Source: Cryptomeria japonica
Taxonomy: Eukaryota; Streptophyta; Pinopsida; Cupressales; Cupressaceae
Direction: 5' to 3'
DNA: 64,000 bases
Assembly: GCF_030272615.1 (NCBI RefSeq)
Contig: NW_026728921.1
Location: 250,001 to 314,000, forward strand
This document shows positions 11,258 to 23,320 of the stretch, piece by piece. How positions within the stretch are numbered: position 1 is the stretch's first letter; the number at the start of each line of letters is the position of its first letter. The translations under genes were made by a program, and so were the position numbers. The notes below the pieces were generated by a model. That model ran no database searches, was not told the DNA's origin, and worked only from the letters and a program-made list of their open reading frames with translations.

Positions 11258-13114
11258 ATGAAAACTATATTGGTGGATTGTGTGGACGAGTATGAAGTCC
11301 TAAAAAGAGCACACCTCAGACTCGAAGTGAAACAAATTAATGATTATGGTCCGAAGATAAACACTCCAAATATTGTGGATGATGAAAACGATTTTCTTGA
11401 CCCCCAATTTGTCGATGATAGGAAGCCAGAAGTAATACCAGAAATTGACTGGAAAGAAGATGAGGAAGAACAAATTCAAACCAAGACAATCTTGGTCATT
11501 CTAAGAATAGAGAAGTGGGTTAGAAAGAAGAAACTAAGTAGAAGCTCAAGGAAGGGTTCAACCTCAACCACTAAGGTCTTCAATATCTAATTCTCTTGTC
11601 CCATCTTGTGCTGTAAGTTCACTGAAACAGGGAAAAGGAGGACAGAGAGAAAAGATAGTGCAAATCAAAGAGGAGACAACTTCTGTCAGAGTCACTCGCT
11701 CTAGGACAGGGGACAAAAGACAATCCTTGCCTGTTGAAACTATGGTGGTTGACCTTGAGATGGATATGACCTCAATTGATCCAATCAAAGAAACAAAAAG
11801 TGCTGGCTGATGAGGGTAATAATCGGCAAGAATAGGAAGCCTCAAATGAAGTTACTACTATGGTAGTAAGGGACGGAAAAGAGATTGGAACTGATTCAGA
11901 TAAGCCTCAAGTTCCTTCAGGACTAGTATGGTTAGCAAATATGTCAAGCAACATTAAGAGAAACATTGTTCCAGCCTCGATTCCAATAGAAGACATGGTG
12001 AGTAAATTCTTGGGAAAGACTCCAAAAATGAAGAAGTCCAAAACTATATCAAAATTTGACTTTGATGCAGATAGTGGGAACTGGATTGCAGAGATTGCAT
12101 GCCCATCAACATATGAAAAGACAGAGAACTCTACATCTCAGGACTTCACTGTTGAAAAGATAAATATTGGAACTGCTTCTCAAGCCACGTATGTTCTCCA
12201 CCTTGAGGATTCAACAAAGAAAATCATAACCAGGACCTGGAAAGAGAAAAAAGATAAGCATCGGATGAAAGAGATGTTACGAAGGATGGTTGAATCCATT
12301 CAGGCAATCAATTCTCTGAACCCTCAAACTATGTCACAGATTCCAATGTCCTTTGATCCTAAGTCCCATGCAAATTAGAAGAATTTAGAGTAAATACAAA
12401 AATGCAGGTTGATCATAGAAACTATGATGGAGTGGCTAGAAAAGATTTGAAAGTCTGGTGCAGAGTACTATGTTAATCTAAGCAAGGTATATGATGGGGC
12501 AATGCAATTAATGAAGGAGTTGGAAGTTTAAATTGTCAATTGGAAGAAAGGGGAAGCTAAATGGGCATCAAAAGTTGTGCAGATGTGAGAAGTGTAGAAT
12601 TACGGGGTAATGAATTTTCTTGCGAAAAGACCTATGGCTGACCTGGATGACAGCATTTTGTATGTGTGCCAGAGGAACATTGAATGGAGAAATTCTCTTA
12701 TAAAATAGGCTTATGAGGACTTCGCAAAGTTGGTAAACCAACTCACAGAATTAGTTACTTAAATAAGAAACGAGCTTGTGTGCAATGGGATTTAATGTTT
12801 GAATGATGATTGAAGAACCCTTGAAACGATCAAGGTTATAATAGGATCATTTAAGAGGAAAATTGATTATGTGAAAGAGGCTAAGGGTTAGGTTCTAGAT
12901 GACTTAAGTGTGATTGTTAAGATCGAATCACTCTTGTTTTTATGCATTAGACATCTGGATAGTCACTCTGACAAAAGTCGCACAAGTTAACAGGGAAAAA
13001 GAGGTTTGGAAGCAATGTACGGCACGCATGGGATTACCTCATCATACAATCATTCAGCACTTCACCACTACTCATGCAGATTGGAAGAAAGAAGCAGTTA
13101 TCAAACCTGCATAG
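11258..13114 (+). pseudogene. Decayed unknown ORF (copy B)
   Basis: Copy of the broken ORF at 398-2254 with the same frame breaks: open pieces 11258-11590, 11860-12378 and 12914-13114. Differences are single bases (for example atg to ata at 12049, Met to Ile). Sharing of the stops and the frameshift shows that the ORF was already broken before A and B were duplicated. Confidence 0.5.
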
Positions 13115-13919
13115 TGATATTTTTCGTTGATGATAAATCCTTTTTCAATTGTTAGTTGCATAAACAATTTTATATTTATACTGGTTTCACTGACTTTGCA
13201 GGGCAGAATTGTTGGCTTTCCATGTTTCTTGTTATAATTGTTTGCCCGGTTGTGGCTATATAACAATATTTTCGAGACTCTAGAAAGATCCAAAAAATTG
13301 TGATTTTTCGAGCATCAAACAATATATGTTTATGTTTTGAATTCCTTGGAACTGGATTGACTGATTTACAAATCAAAATGATTATGGTGTGTAGTCTTTC
13401 AATTTGTGCGTTTAAAGATTGGCGATCTTTCTTTAAAAAATCAGTTATGTGCATCATACATTATTCTTATCAGTCAATTCTATATTTTCTTGAATTCATT
13501 GTAATATATATTTGTTAGAAGATTCGTTCTGGATTGAGTTGCGTTGATCCCCCTTGCCCTGTGAGGCATGAGAGGGTATCGATCAGAATCAATACTGCAT
13601 TGAACTTGCTTTGCACTGAATTTATGGAATGAACTTATGCTCAGATACAGAGTCTGTGGTCTCTTATTTAATCTTTATAATTTTCACTCTTTTTTTATAT
13701 TATGGCATTCCTTTGTGTTGATAGATGAATGCTAAAACCTTTTTATGCTTTTTGGTTAAAAGCATCTTCATTTCAAGATTTTCTGTGTAGAATTTATTGC
13801 AAATAATATGAGGAGCTTCCCTCTAATGCAGAGGATGGATTTTGATTAGTTCATCCAACTATTGGTTTATTTGTGTCATTTTATTAAGGGGTGTACAAAA
13901 GTGGTATTATCATTTAGAG
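13115..13919. other. Non-coding stretch of unit B
   Basis: Equivalent to 2255-3059. The 72-codon frame at 13300-13518 is open here only because of one base change (g to c at 13400) that removes a stop present in A, so it is not a gene. Confidence 0.5.
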
Positions 13920-14963
13920 AAAATAACTATTGCAATTACAAGAAAGGGACAAATTTGTTAGCCAACCCATACAAACCAAAGCGTTGATCTCCCACTGCTG
14001 GTGAAGAAATATATAACTCTTTCCTCACATCCTTCAGTTGTCTCTTGCACAAAAGCAACAATACTGGCAAGCCTTGCGGCTTCCAAAACCCAATCAGCCC
14101 ATATTCTCCAACCTTGTATGGGTTCCTTTGCACCATGCCTCTTCTCTACACCCATTTTTATTAGCACTTGGTGCATAGTAGGATTCTTCTCATTTTGGGA
14201 GACAAGCTCCATAGAGAATTCCCTAGGATGCCCAAATACCTCGGAAAACCTTTCACTGCCCACCATTTTCTTTATACTCCGTCTCCTTGGTGAAGCTCTC
14301 TTCACTAGGGTCAACTTCAATTTCTACCACATCTTGAAAATAATCCAAAACAAGGCCCAAGCCGGACCTCGTTCGGGGCAACTCTCCCACCACATCAAGA
14401 GGCTCGACACGTTGTCTTCGTTTTGACCTGTAATGGTCATCATCATGTGTATTTGGAGCACGTAGAATTCTAGGAAACTTTTTTTCTTATAGAAGCACCT
14501 CCCATTGCATCAAGCACAACATCTTACACTTCATTAGCCAAGTCCATAGGCACATATTCTTCTAAGAAAAGGTCTCCTCCCTCTTAAACCACAACCTCTT
14601 TTCTAGCATCTTTCTGCTAAAAAATTCTGGTGTCTTTATAGGGACTATCTTCAACTCCAACTGAGGCATCACAACTTTCAACCTTCACCACACAAATGCC
14701 AACAACTTCTTGACCATTAACAGTTTGGCCAATAACTACCAAAGATGGCTCAAGATAGGAGCAAATAAGAATCCCAACATCCTTCTCTTTGTTGGATTCT
14801 CCTCTTCCATTGAGTTCCCCTTTTTCTTCCAGCCATCCCACCAAAGCACATGACACTTGAAGCGCTTTTTTACATGGAATATAAAACTACCATAGAAGTT
14901 ATGAATTTTACCTTCTCCTTCTTCCTCCATCTCTACTCAAGCAAACCTAGGCTCTGATACCAA
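13920..14963 (-). mobile_element. Internal part of a small LTR element (copy B)
   Basis: Same fragment as 3060-4103, with the primer site TGGTATCAGAGC on the minus strand at 14951-14962. The same shifted small frames are present (14930-14736, 14856-14617, 14320-13958). Confidence 0.5.
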
Positions 14964-14964
14964 T

Positions 14965-15209
14965 TGTTAGATATAAGAGAAGCCGAGAAAAGATAATTGA
15001 ATGAAACAAAAAATGTTTCACCAATAAATGTCTACATCCACCAAAGCAGGAAAATCTTATCTATTAGCCGATATCCAGTACATGGCTATACAAATCTATT
15101 TATACATTACGTCAGACATAAAATGAAGAGTCAAGGGAAGGCAAACAGACCGTTGGGCTTCATATACCCAACAAGAAGTATCCCCCTCTCTATATAATTG
15201 GGTTGAACA
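14965..15209 (-). repeat. 245-bp LTR of a small LTR element (copy B)
   Basis: Copy of the LTR at 4105-4349, with the same TG...CA ends on the minus strand and no visible change. Confidence 0.75.
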
Positions 15210-15519
15210 AATAATTTGGAATAAAATTTAATAATATTAGTTAAATATTATTTAATTATATTTAATTGATAGAATCTATATATAATAATAATTTGGTCTA
15301 ACAATTTATTTAAAACAAAATTGAATAATATTGATTAATGTGTATTTTGTTATATTTAAATAAAATTAAGAATAAAATACTATTTCTCTTCCCTATTCTG
15401 TATAATCATCCGTCCATTTATTTGCAGTAAAATAAACTCATAAGAAAATTATTGAAGCAACTCTTTGAAAAAAGAAATTATAGATTTTTCTCTAAAATAA
15501 AAGAATTAATTAAAAAATT

Positions 15520-16420
15520 CTTACCTACCCTACATTACTAATGGATAACTTATTGCCCTAGGGCATAATTTGAGTGTAAAATTATAGAAATAACCCTTTC
15601 TAAATAAAAATTTCTTCATTCTTCTTTAAAAATATTTTAAAAGATAATAATAGTTCATTATCTACCCAACATAATTGGTTGATCATTTCTTTTTCAAAAG
15701 GCATAACTTAGTGAAAAATATAGAAACATCTCCTTGAAAAATCTTAACTACCCTTTGTAACCATTGGATCAAGTGATAGACATCTCTTTGAAAATTGAAA
15801 CTATTGTTTCATCTTAAATAAACAATATTTTTATTACCTACCCTTCTTAACTATTGGGTCACTTACTGCACACGAGGCATAGCCGAAAATTGTAGAAACA
15901 ACTCCTTGGAAATTATAACCACCCTATGTAACCATTGGATCACTAGATAGGAAATTCTTTCTCCTCTAAATAAATAATTTTTCCTTAACTATAACCATTC
16001 AATCACCTTATATCCTAGAGGGCATAAGTTTAGTAGGGAATTATAGAAACAACTCCTTGGATATTTTAATTACCTTATGTAACCATTGGATCACAATATA
16101 AGTAACTCTTTGGAAATTGAATCTATTGATTTTCCTTAAAAATAAAACAATATTTCTGGTGCCTACCCTTATTAACTATTGCATCACTTATTTGCCACTA
16201 GGCATAAATTTAGTTGAAAATTATAGAAAGAACTCCTTGAAAACATTAACTACCCTATGTAACCATTGGATCACTAGATAAGCAACTCATAGAAAATTGG
16301 AATTATTGATTGACAATAAAAATAAAATGATATTTCTCTTACCTACACCTCTTAACTATTTGAATGCTTATTTCAAACCATTTGTTTTCTCTACCTACCC
16401 CTCTTAACTTTTGGAATGCT
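15520..16420. repeat. Degenerate 150-180 bp tandem repeat (copy B)
   Basis: Same repeat block as 4660-5560, with TAACCATTGGATCA near 15759, 15930, 16081 and 16261. Confidence 0.75.
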
Positions 16421-17404
16421 TATTTCAAACTATTTATTTTCTCTACCTACCCACTATCTATTTGACAAAATTTCTCGTTAGCCATTCAACTATTTATTTT
16501 GCTTCATCGATCAACCTTCACCAATATGTCTTCCTCTTTCTCATGACTTTCACCAGTTTGAATGGCCTTGGAGATGCTGGCTTGTAGGTTAGTACTAGAG
16601 AGTGTGTTCAGAAATTTTATGTTGTAGGGCTAAGACAATGACATTCTTTCGGTAGATGGAGGAAAGTATGAATAATCTTTTCACTTAGATATTAATTTTT
16701 TTACACTTTTTCCCATTACAATGATATATTTTTTTGTTTTTTCCCTCTATATTTATGTGTTTGTTCCTGAGTGTAGTGGAGAACATAAGTAGCACTATGG
16801 AGAGCACAAATAGCAGAAATATGTCCACATGATAGAAACCAACAGAAATAAATATTATATTTCTTTTGTTTTTAATACAATTAATTTTTTTTATTTTTTT
16901 TTTCAATAAATAAATTTTATTGTAAAACTCGTTATTTTCTTTACATCTTGAGAACAGAAGTTTATCATCATATTGTTGTAATCTAAAATGTGAAAGTTTT
17001 CTCTCCATGTTTCCTTTGCACCAATGAGCTCTTCTACGTCATGCCTTTGCACCATCTTTTCTTTATACACCTTTTTAATTCAACTTGACATTCTCCTAAT
17101 GTTAATTGAATTCAAGTGCATGTCTGTCTTTCAGGAGGACATTTGCTTTTAGATTCTGTACTTAATTTGTGCAAAAGTTCCTTCTCGTATATTCATGCAC
17201 GTAAGAATGTGATAGTGGTTCTAGTCCCACTCAACATTCTTGTGGCTTCAATGCTTAGGTCTGTCTCAACCTCTTCATATGGGTTTTGCATCTGAGTTTG
17301 AAGGAGCTTCTCATACAATGTTTTTATATGCACTATTCATAATTGTGAAAATAATTTCTGTAATGTTTTTCATGCATGACATTCTTCCTTTGATTGTTTC
17401 ACAG
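16421..17404. other. Non-coding stretch of unit B
   Basis: Equivalent to 5561-6544; T-rich, no gene. Confidence 0.5.
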
Positions 17405-17530
17405 CTTATAAATGGCTCGCAAGGTCCAACTGGGCAACAATGGAAGGTGGAGTTAGTAAGTATAAACAATAAAGTAGAATTTCGACATGGTTGGCAAGAA
17501 TTTGTCAGTTATATAGCGATGTTTTACTAG
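17405..17530 (+). pseudogene. B3 DNA-binding domain exon relic (copy B)
   Basis: Identical in its coding part to 6545-6670 (GWQEFVSY motif, stop at 17528-17530). See that entry for the reasoning; it was duplicated with the array unit. Confidence 0.5.
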
Positions 17531-19885
17531 ACATTCATATATATGGAAGATTTGGGGGGAAGAAAATTTTCAATGCTGATAATTTTGAAAAAGCAGATAT
17601 TCTTTAGAATAAGAGATTCCTTTCTAATAAAATATATAGTTTAAATCAATCAGTGGACAATAAATTGTTGATTGATTTAATTTCTCATGAGAAAGATAAC
17701 AAATAAAAGAACAAGGAGGAAATCCTCATTTTTTGATAGAGCAAAAGTTTTGTTAAAAAATATAGAGTTTTCTAAATTTGTTAGTTTCATAACTAGCTTC
17801 CAGAGTTGCATTTGAACTGTATTTTTTCAGAATAATACAATTTCATAAGCTAGCTAGTTATGGAACAGACAAATTTAAAAAGTTCTATCTATTTTTGCTA
17901 TCAAGAAATGAATATTTTCATTTGGATATTTTATTTTCAGACTCACCGTTATCTTTTTCATCAGAATCCAATTCAATTAGCAATTTCTTGCCTAACGCTT
18001 GATTTAAACTAGCATTTTGTTAGAAGGGAACCTCTCATTAGAAACAGTGTCTTGTTTTTCAGAATTTTGAGCACTGAAGTTTTCGGCACACCCAGACTTT
18101 CCATATATATGAACCTCTAAGTAAAGACAAAAGAAAATCTCACACTTCCAGGCTGCAATAATCGAGTCTCCGACAAAGAAGGAGTTGAGTTGTGGGCCAG
18201 TTTCCGAACCCAGAGTGGCTGCTTAACAGTTTGATTATGGAGAAGAATTATAAAAGCAGTTGCACTATTTAACATTTTCTTTTGTCATTTGACAAGAAAA
18301 CAGTTGCACTATAAAATCTATTATATTAACTCATATTTGTGACCATTCGTGTCCAGGAACAAGAATAAGAGGAAATAGTACAGAAGATTCAGCCAAGAGC
18401 TGCACCAAAGTTGATAATTTTCTCTACTTCCCACATATTGTTGAGGGTGTCAAGTCCTTTTGATAGCACACTAGAGATCTCTTTCCTCCAAGGCAATTGC
18501 AGCATTTGATAGCATTTCAAATTTATTTCCCATTTCATTAATGGTGTGTTATTAGCACAAGCTTTCAGCCTGGCTTTCTTTCTTATTATATGTGCTCAAC
18601 AAATGGGTAATTCCTCCTTTTTCTTCTATCTTAGCTTTTCAAGAGAGAACAATAATTTTCAGTGGTTCTATCTTACATTAACCTTTCTAAATGTGTAACT
18701 GCTACTTTGTAGGAATTAATTTTATTGATATTCTCAGTGGTTCTATGTAATGTCACTGAGTTACCTACTCAGAACTCTCCCTATAATGTCACTGAGTTAC
18801 CAATTCTCAGTGGTTCTCTTTAATGTCCCCTTTTTAGGATAACTTCTGTCCTCTAAATCTCAATTATTACTATGGAACTGATCTTTGATAACACTTCAAA
18901 TTATATAATTGATATAATATATGCAACAATAATATCATGCAAGGATATATATATAGAGAGAGAGATTATGTGTTGATTAATGCTAACTCTGATTGAATAA
19001 TTACATGTATACCAAATGATGTGATCAATATATCGGCTCTTTCTGCAATTCACTTTGATGAGATTATCTCTGCTATATCTGATATGTCATATAAATTATG
19101 CAAGCTGAACTTGATATTCAATCGGATGCTATTTCTGATCTAACACTTGAGTATATAAAATGTATATATATATACAATGCTAATGTCGCTGGTATTTATG
19201 TGTTGCTGTTTCAGGTGTGTAGTTATATTCTTGTTGATTCTGTTGTAGACGATTTGCACTCGCAACAATGATGTTGTCTCTGATATATCCTTTTGATCTA
19301 TGCAACAATGATGTTGTCTCTGATATTTTCTTTTGATCTATCAAACGAACAGATCCAATAAAGGATAAATAAAAGATCAACGTTTTTCTAATCATCCTTG
19401 ATGAAGTGTGATCGATGTCCCACTTATACCTTGCAAATCAAAGGGTCACATCTTTTGAATGTGTAAGAGACATGTCTTTACCTAACCGTGTGTATTTCCA
19501 CAGATCGCATCTCTTTAATTTACTAATTATTATTGTTATCCCTTAATCGATGTCACCCCGATTAGTGCTTCTTCTTTTAATTATTATTATATCTTCATTG
19601 TTGTTCTTCTATCTCAGCCACGTCACTTATAACTTCTCATTGAATCGGTCAAATACTTATCGTGTGTATGGTCTTGCTGCTGTAGATGCTCATAGTGTAG
19701 ATGTTGGTGATTGAACTAGTGGATTGTCTGTATGGGGACATCACATTCTATATTCGTCACCTACTCAGAACTCTCCCTTGAAAACTCCTAATCTGTAATA
19801 TCATTTGTCACAGAGTTACCTTGGTGGTTCTGTATTCTTTACCTTGGTATGAGCTTAATGTTTGCATGTACTCGTATTATTTCAG
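17531..19885. other. Non-coding stretch of unit B, with 40-bp duplication
   Basis: Equivalent to 6671-9012. The two 40-bp copies are at 19262-19301 and 19302-19341. B and C share ACGTCAC near 19620 that A lacks. Confidence 0.5.
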
Positions 19886-19968
19886 GAAAAGAACTATTAC
19901 TAAGAGCCATGGGATATTCAAAGGAGACAAAGATTTATGTTCAGTACCATAAGAAATATGTTCCCTAA
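19886..19968 (+). pseudogene. O-fucosyltransferase-like exon relic (copy B)
   Basis: Same as 9013-9095, same stop. Confidence 0.4.
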
Positions 19969-21596
19969 TTTGATATGTTCGAAAAAAGGTCCTAATATGA
20001 GACAGTTATGACTCGTAGGTTTTTCAAATTCTTTCTTGTGAACTTGCATTTTCAATAGTCTTCCTGATCTGAAATGGGTATTATTTATTTGAAATCCTTG
20101 TTTCATATTGTGGCCCTGCAAGGTATGCCTTGCAGTTTATTTTCACATTTTTGGAAGCTTTTCATTCCAATATACTGCGAACACAGGACTCCTCTGCTGT
20201 CCAATCACTAGCACTGTAGCACCGCAGTGCATAACACTGAGAACACTAGATGAAACAGCAATATATTTGTCATAGCCCCTAGAAACTATGTTTATTATTT
20301 TGCATGACCCTTGTTGGATGTCCGTTTTGTTATATGGACTATATATGTGTATCAGTTGTAAAGTTGATGTTAATATTATTGAATATAATTATTATCTTTA
20401 TTATGCTATCTCTTATTTAATGTATTTATTTTGTTGAGAAGACTAATAATGTGTGGGTGTCTTTGGGTGCACGTATAAAGGTGTATGTGTCAAAGTCTCT
20501 GGTTAGCCTTTGGGATAATTTAGATTTTTGCAATCCAGTTAAATTGAATTTGTAAATTTAATAATATAAGCAAATCTAGCCAGAATTGTTTGAGCTACCA
20601 TTTATTACTAAAATTCTTTATTCAATCATTATTGTTTAGTTATTATTGATTATGAATGCAAATATTGATACTATCATATTTACATATTTGTTAAGTAAAG
20701 GTGTTTATAATAAATTTACCAAAGAATAATTAACTGAATTTAATATATAATAAATATATTAAATGGTAAACAACAACTAAATATCAATATAAACATAAAT
20801 TAAAAAAACATGAATAAATAAATAGAAGCATATAAACAAATAATTAAATCTATAATGTATGGGGAAGGAGTGCAAAATATAAATAATAGTTAATAAATGT
20901 TCCAACTATCCCATGAGGGGAGGTAGGAAATAAAACAAGCAAATGTATTGAAGGAAATGAACACATGGGTAGGAAGTACATGGCAGCAAAATAATTTATT
21001 GGAGAAGCTAGGCACCAAAATGTAGGACACCATAGTTAATGAGCATGGCCAAAGGCATGGGAGAGATGAATGTAGGACAAAGAGGAGAGCTCTACCATTA
21101 AAATGTTATTGCATCCATGTCTATAAAGGTTGTCCAAAAAAAAAAAAAAGACACCATGATGCTATGCGTGCTTAAAAACCCTACGAACCCTCATAAATTA
21201 GATTATCAATACATTCATTCTGAGCTAGGAAACACAAAAAAAAATGTAAGGGATTGCAGCCAAAGGCGGAGAACAAGGAAGAAATGTGTAGGTTCACGCA
21301 TTGGAAAAACCATAGGACTCTATTAATCCAAGTTCATTTATTTTAATTGAAATTATAATTTCTATTATGGTCCAATGAATAGATTTTAAATATAATTAAT
21401 TAAATATTTTATTATGAATATTGTTTGTGTATTCAGCTTAGAAAAAGTCTTAAATTGCCCTCTCCTATTGATTTACAACACCCTAGTTACAATATTAATA
21501 TTTCCATATGCAAGTTAATCTGGAACCTGTCATTTTGGCTATCGACTCCCTCTATTTATCATGTCTCTAAATTTCACACATTTTCCATCAATGATA
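19969..21596. other. Non-coding end of unit B
   Basis: Equivalent to 9096-10650. The last 200 bp before element 1 differ more from A than the rest and hold the two extra stretches. No gene seen. Confidence 0.5.
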
Positions 21597-21601
21597 GCTT
21601 T
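21597..21601. repeat. Target site duplication gcttt, left copy (element 1)
   Basis: The same five bases follow the 3' LTR at 39961-39965. Joined once, they give a sequence that lines up with the uninterrupted array unit at about 10655-10661. Confidence 0.95.
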
Positions 21602-23006
21602 TGTAGTCACATAAATCTGTCCAGCTTAATTAAATGAATATTTGCTGATTATTTGATTAAAAATACACTAGCCATGAGTTAATTAAATTAACATTTAATT
21701 AATTCATCTTCAAACATTCTTCTATTAATTAAATAAATTAATCAATTTATTTTAATTAATTCATTAAACCAAAATCACAAATCAATTAAATGAATAAATA
21801 ATATTTATTTAATTTAATCCCCCTTTTTCCTCTTTTAAATAAATTAAATAAAACATTTATTTAAATCATTAAACCTCCCCCCACCCCCCTCCCCCCACTC
21901 GCATTCTCCTAAAAATGCAACTTGTACACATTTATTGAAATAAATGAATTTTATTTTAATAAAAATCCTATTTTCCCTCACCCACCAAACCCACTTGCAA
22001 TTCTAATCTCCTTCTAGATTCTTCTAACCCCTTCCTAAGTAGCCTAATCCATTCCCTAATTATTGTCACATTTCTAAGCAACCTGGAGTCACTTCTCAAA
22101 GACTTCAAAGTCTTTGAAAAGCATTTAATGCTTTGTGTGTTCAACAATTTAACCTCCAAAGTCTTCCAAAACCACTAATGGCTTTTCCATGACCATTAAT
22201 GGCTCTTACATAACCATTTATGGTTAATTCAACTTGTCTCCTCAAGCATTTATTGCTTTGACCATGTTTATCCCTTTTGCCTTTGCACAAGAGTTTATCC
22301 ATTGGATAAAAGCTTTATTCTCTGAATAAAGAGTTTATTCATTCAACTAACCTTGACCTTAACTCCCAAGGTCATGTCAAGCATTTAATGCTTATTCCCT
22401 CTCCTCTCCACCTATCTCACATTGACACTTGTCATCCTGGGATTGGGTTGAAAGCTCTCACATGGATTGAAAATCATTCAATCCTGACCCTTGTTGAGAT
22501 TGCTCAATCTCAACCATCCATTGCTCCATTTTTCCTATAAATAGAGCCCATTTCTTCATAATCTAGATCTTGAAAATTGGTATGCATTTAAGCTATAGTG
22601 AATTCTAGAGAGCATTTAACATAAACCACTAATATCTTGTCATCTTGGATAAAATAAATCATTTTAGCATCAATAACATTTAGTATTAGCTTTTTTATTC
22701 ACATTTAGAGAAAAATACTTCAATCTCAATCCTCCAAAAGCATCCATAGTGCAAAAAGTTGCTAAGAGCTACACTATTTTGGAACTTGGCGAGAAGAGGA
22801 ACAAAGGAGAAGAAACCAAGAGCATGTTAGGAGGCATTTGGAGATGTCTCATCATATTTATCTTCTTAGTTAGATATTTTGTCATGCTTTTGATATCTCT
22901 TTTGATATGCCTGTTTAGATTAGTTTTTGATTGATTAACACTAATAGTTTCTTGTGTGTTGTGTGTTGTTTATCATTGACTAACCTTCCCTTTTTGCAGA
23001 GCATCA
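21602..23006 (+). repeat. 5' LTR of element 1 (1405 bp)
   Basis: Starts TGTAGTCACA and ends TTTTTGCAGAGCATCA. The first 250 bp carry several A/T-only inverted repeats. It has a 12-bp longer C-rich tract than the 3' LTR near 21870-21905 but one fewer GATATCTCTTTT unit near 22890, so both LTRs are 1405 bp by coincidence. Confidence 0.95.
22536..22543 (+). promoter_or_regulatory. TATA box of element 1 LTR
   Basis: TATAAATA followed by GAGCCCATTTC, about 935 bp into the LTR. Conserved in the 3' LTR at 39478-39485. Likely core promoter of the sense transcript; start of transcription not determined. Confidence 0.6.
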
Positions 23007-23008
23007 TT

Positions 23009-23026
23009 TGGTGAACCTGACGTAAA
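23009..23026 (+). promoter_or_regulatory. Candidate primer binding site of element 1
   Basis: TGGTGAACCTGACG begins two bases after the LTR. Its reverse complement ends in CCA as required for a tRNA 3' end. I could not assign the tRNA. Confidence 0.65.
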
Positions 23027-23103
23027 TCCAAACACCCAAAAAACTATTTATTTTTGACCAATAACATGTTTGAATATTGAAATTGTCACACAGGTTGCAC
23101 TTT

Positions 23104-23316
23104 AGCGCTATTGATCACGTTGTAGTACTATTGAAACTTGTTGTTCTAGTGCTATTGTATCAAGTTTAGTGCTATTGACATTGTTTGAGCGCTTTTGACC
23201 CTGTTTTGGTGCTATTGGTCATGTTTGAGCGCTTTTGCCTTCCTTGTCATTTTTCTTCTTTTAGTGCATTTTGTGTTAAATAGCGCTTCTGTTTTCACAC
23301 AGACTAGCACTATTGT
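23104..23316 (+). repeat. 20-bp-period array, AGCGCTATTG core, leader of element 1
   Basis: A 10-base core (AGCGCTATTG, or AGCGCTTTTG) starts at 23104, 23124, 23148, 23168, 23188, 23208 and 23228, that is every 20 bp with one 24-bp step. Weaker copies are at 23263, 23282 and 23306. The bases between cores vary (often TGTTT before the core). A 20-bp period cannot keep a reading frame, so this is not coding. The same core in inverted orientation forms a second array at 37683-37994. Confidence 0.85.
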
Positions 23317-23320
23317 AATA

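Larger units (their letters stand above)
10861..21601 (+). repeat. Tandem array unit, copy B (left part)
   Basis: Same content and order as copy A at about 99.5% identity over most of its length. Differences include +4 bp at about 18578, a few further small insertions, and, near its end, two stretches that A and C lack: about 41 bp at 21402-21443 and about 26 bp near 21512-21538. From about 21400 on B is clearly more different from A. Element 1 interrupts it after 21601; the unit continues at 39966-39999 and 53919-54082. Confidence 0.95.

Noticed and set aside
13300-13518. 72-codon frame unique to copy B
   Set aside because: Created by a single base change that removes a stop; counterparts are closed.
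23104-23316. CRISPR-like look of the 20-bp-period arrays (constant core, variable spacer)
   Set aside because: Core and spacer are only about 10 bases each, cores are degenerate, there are no cas genes, and the context is a plant retrotransposon leader.
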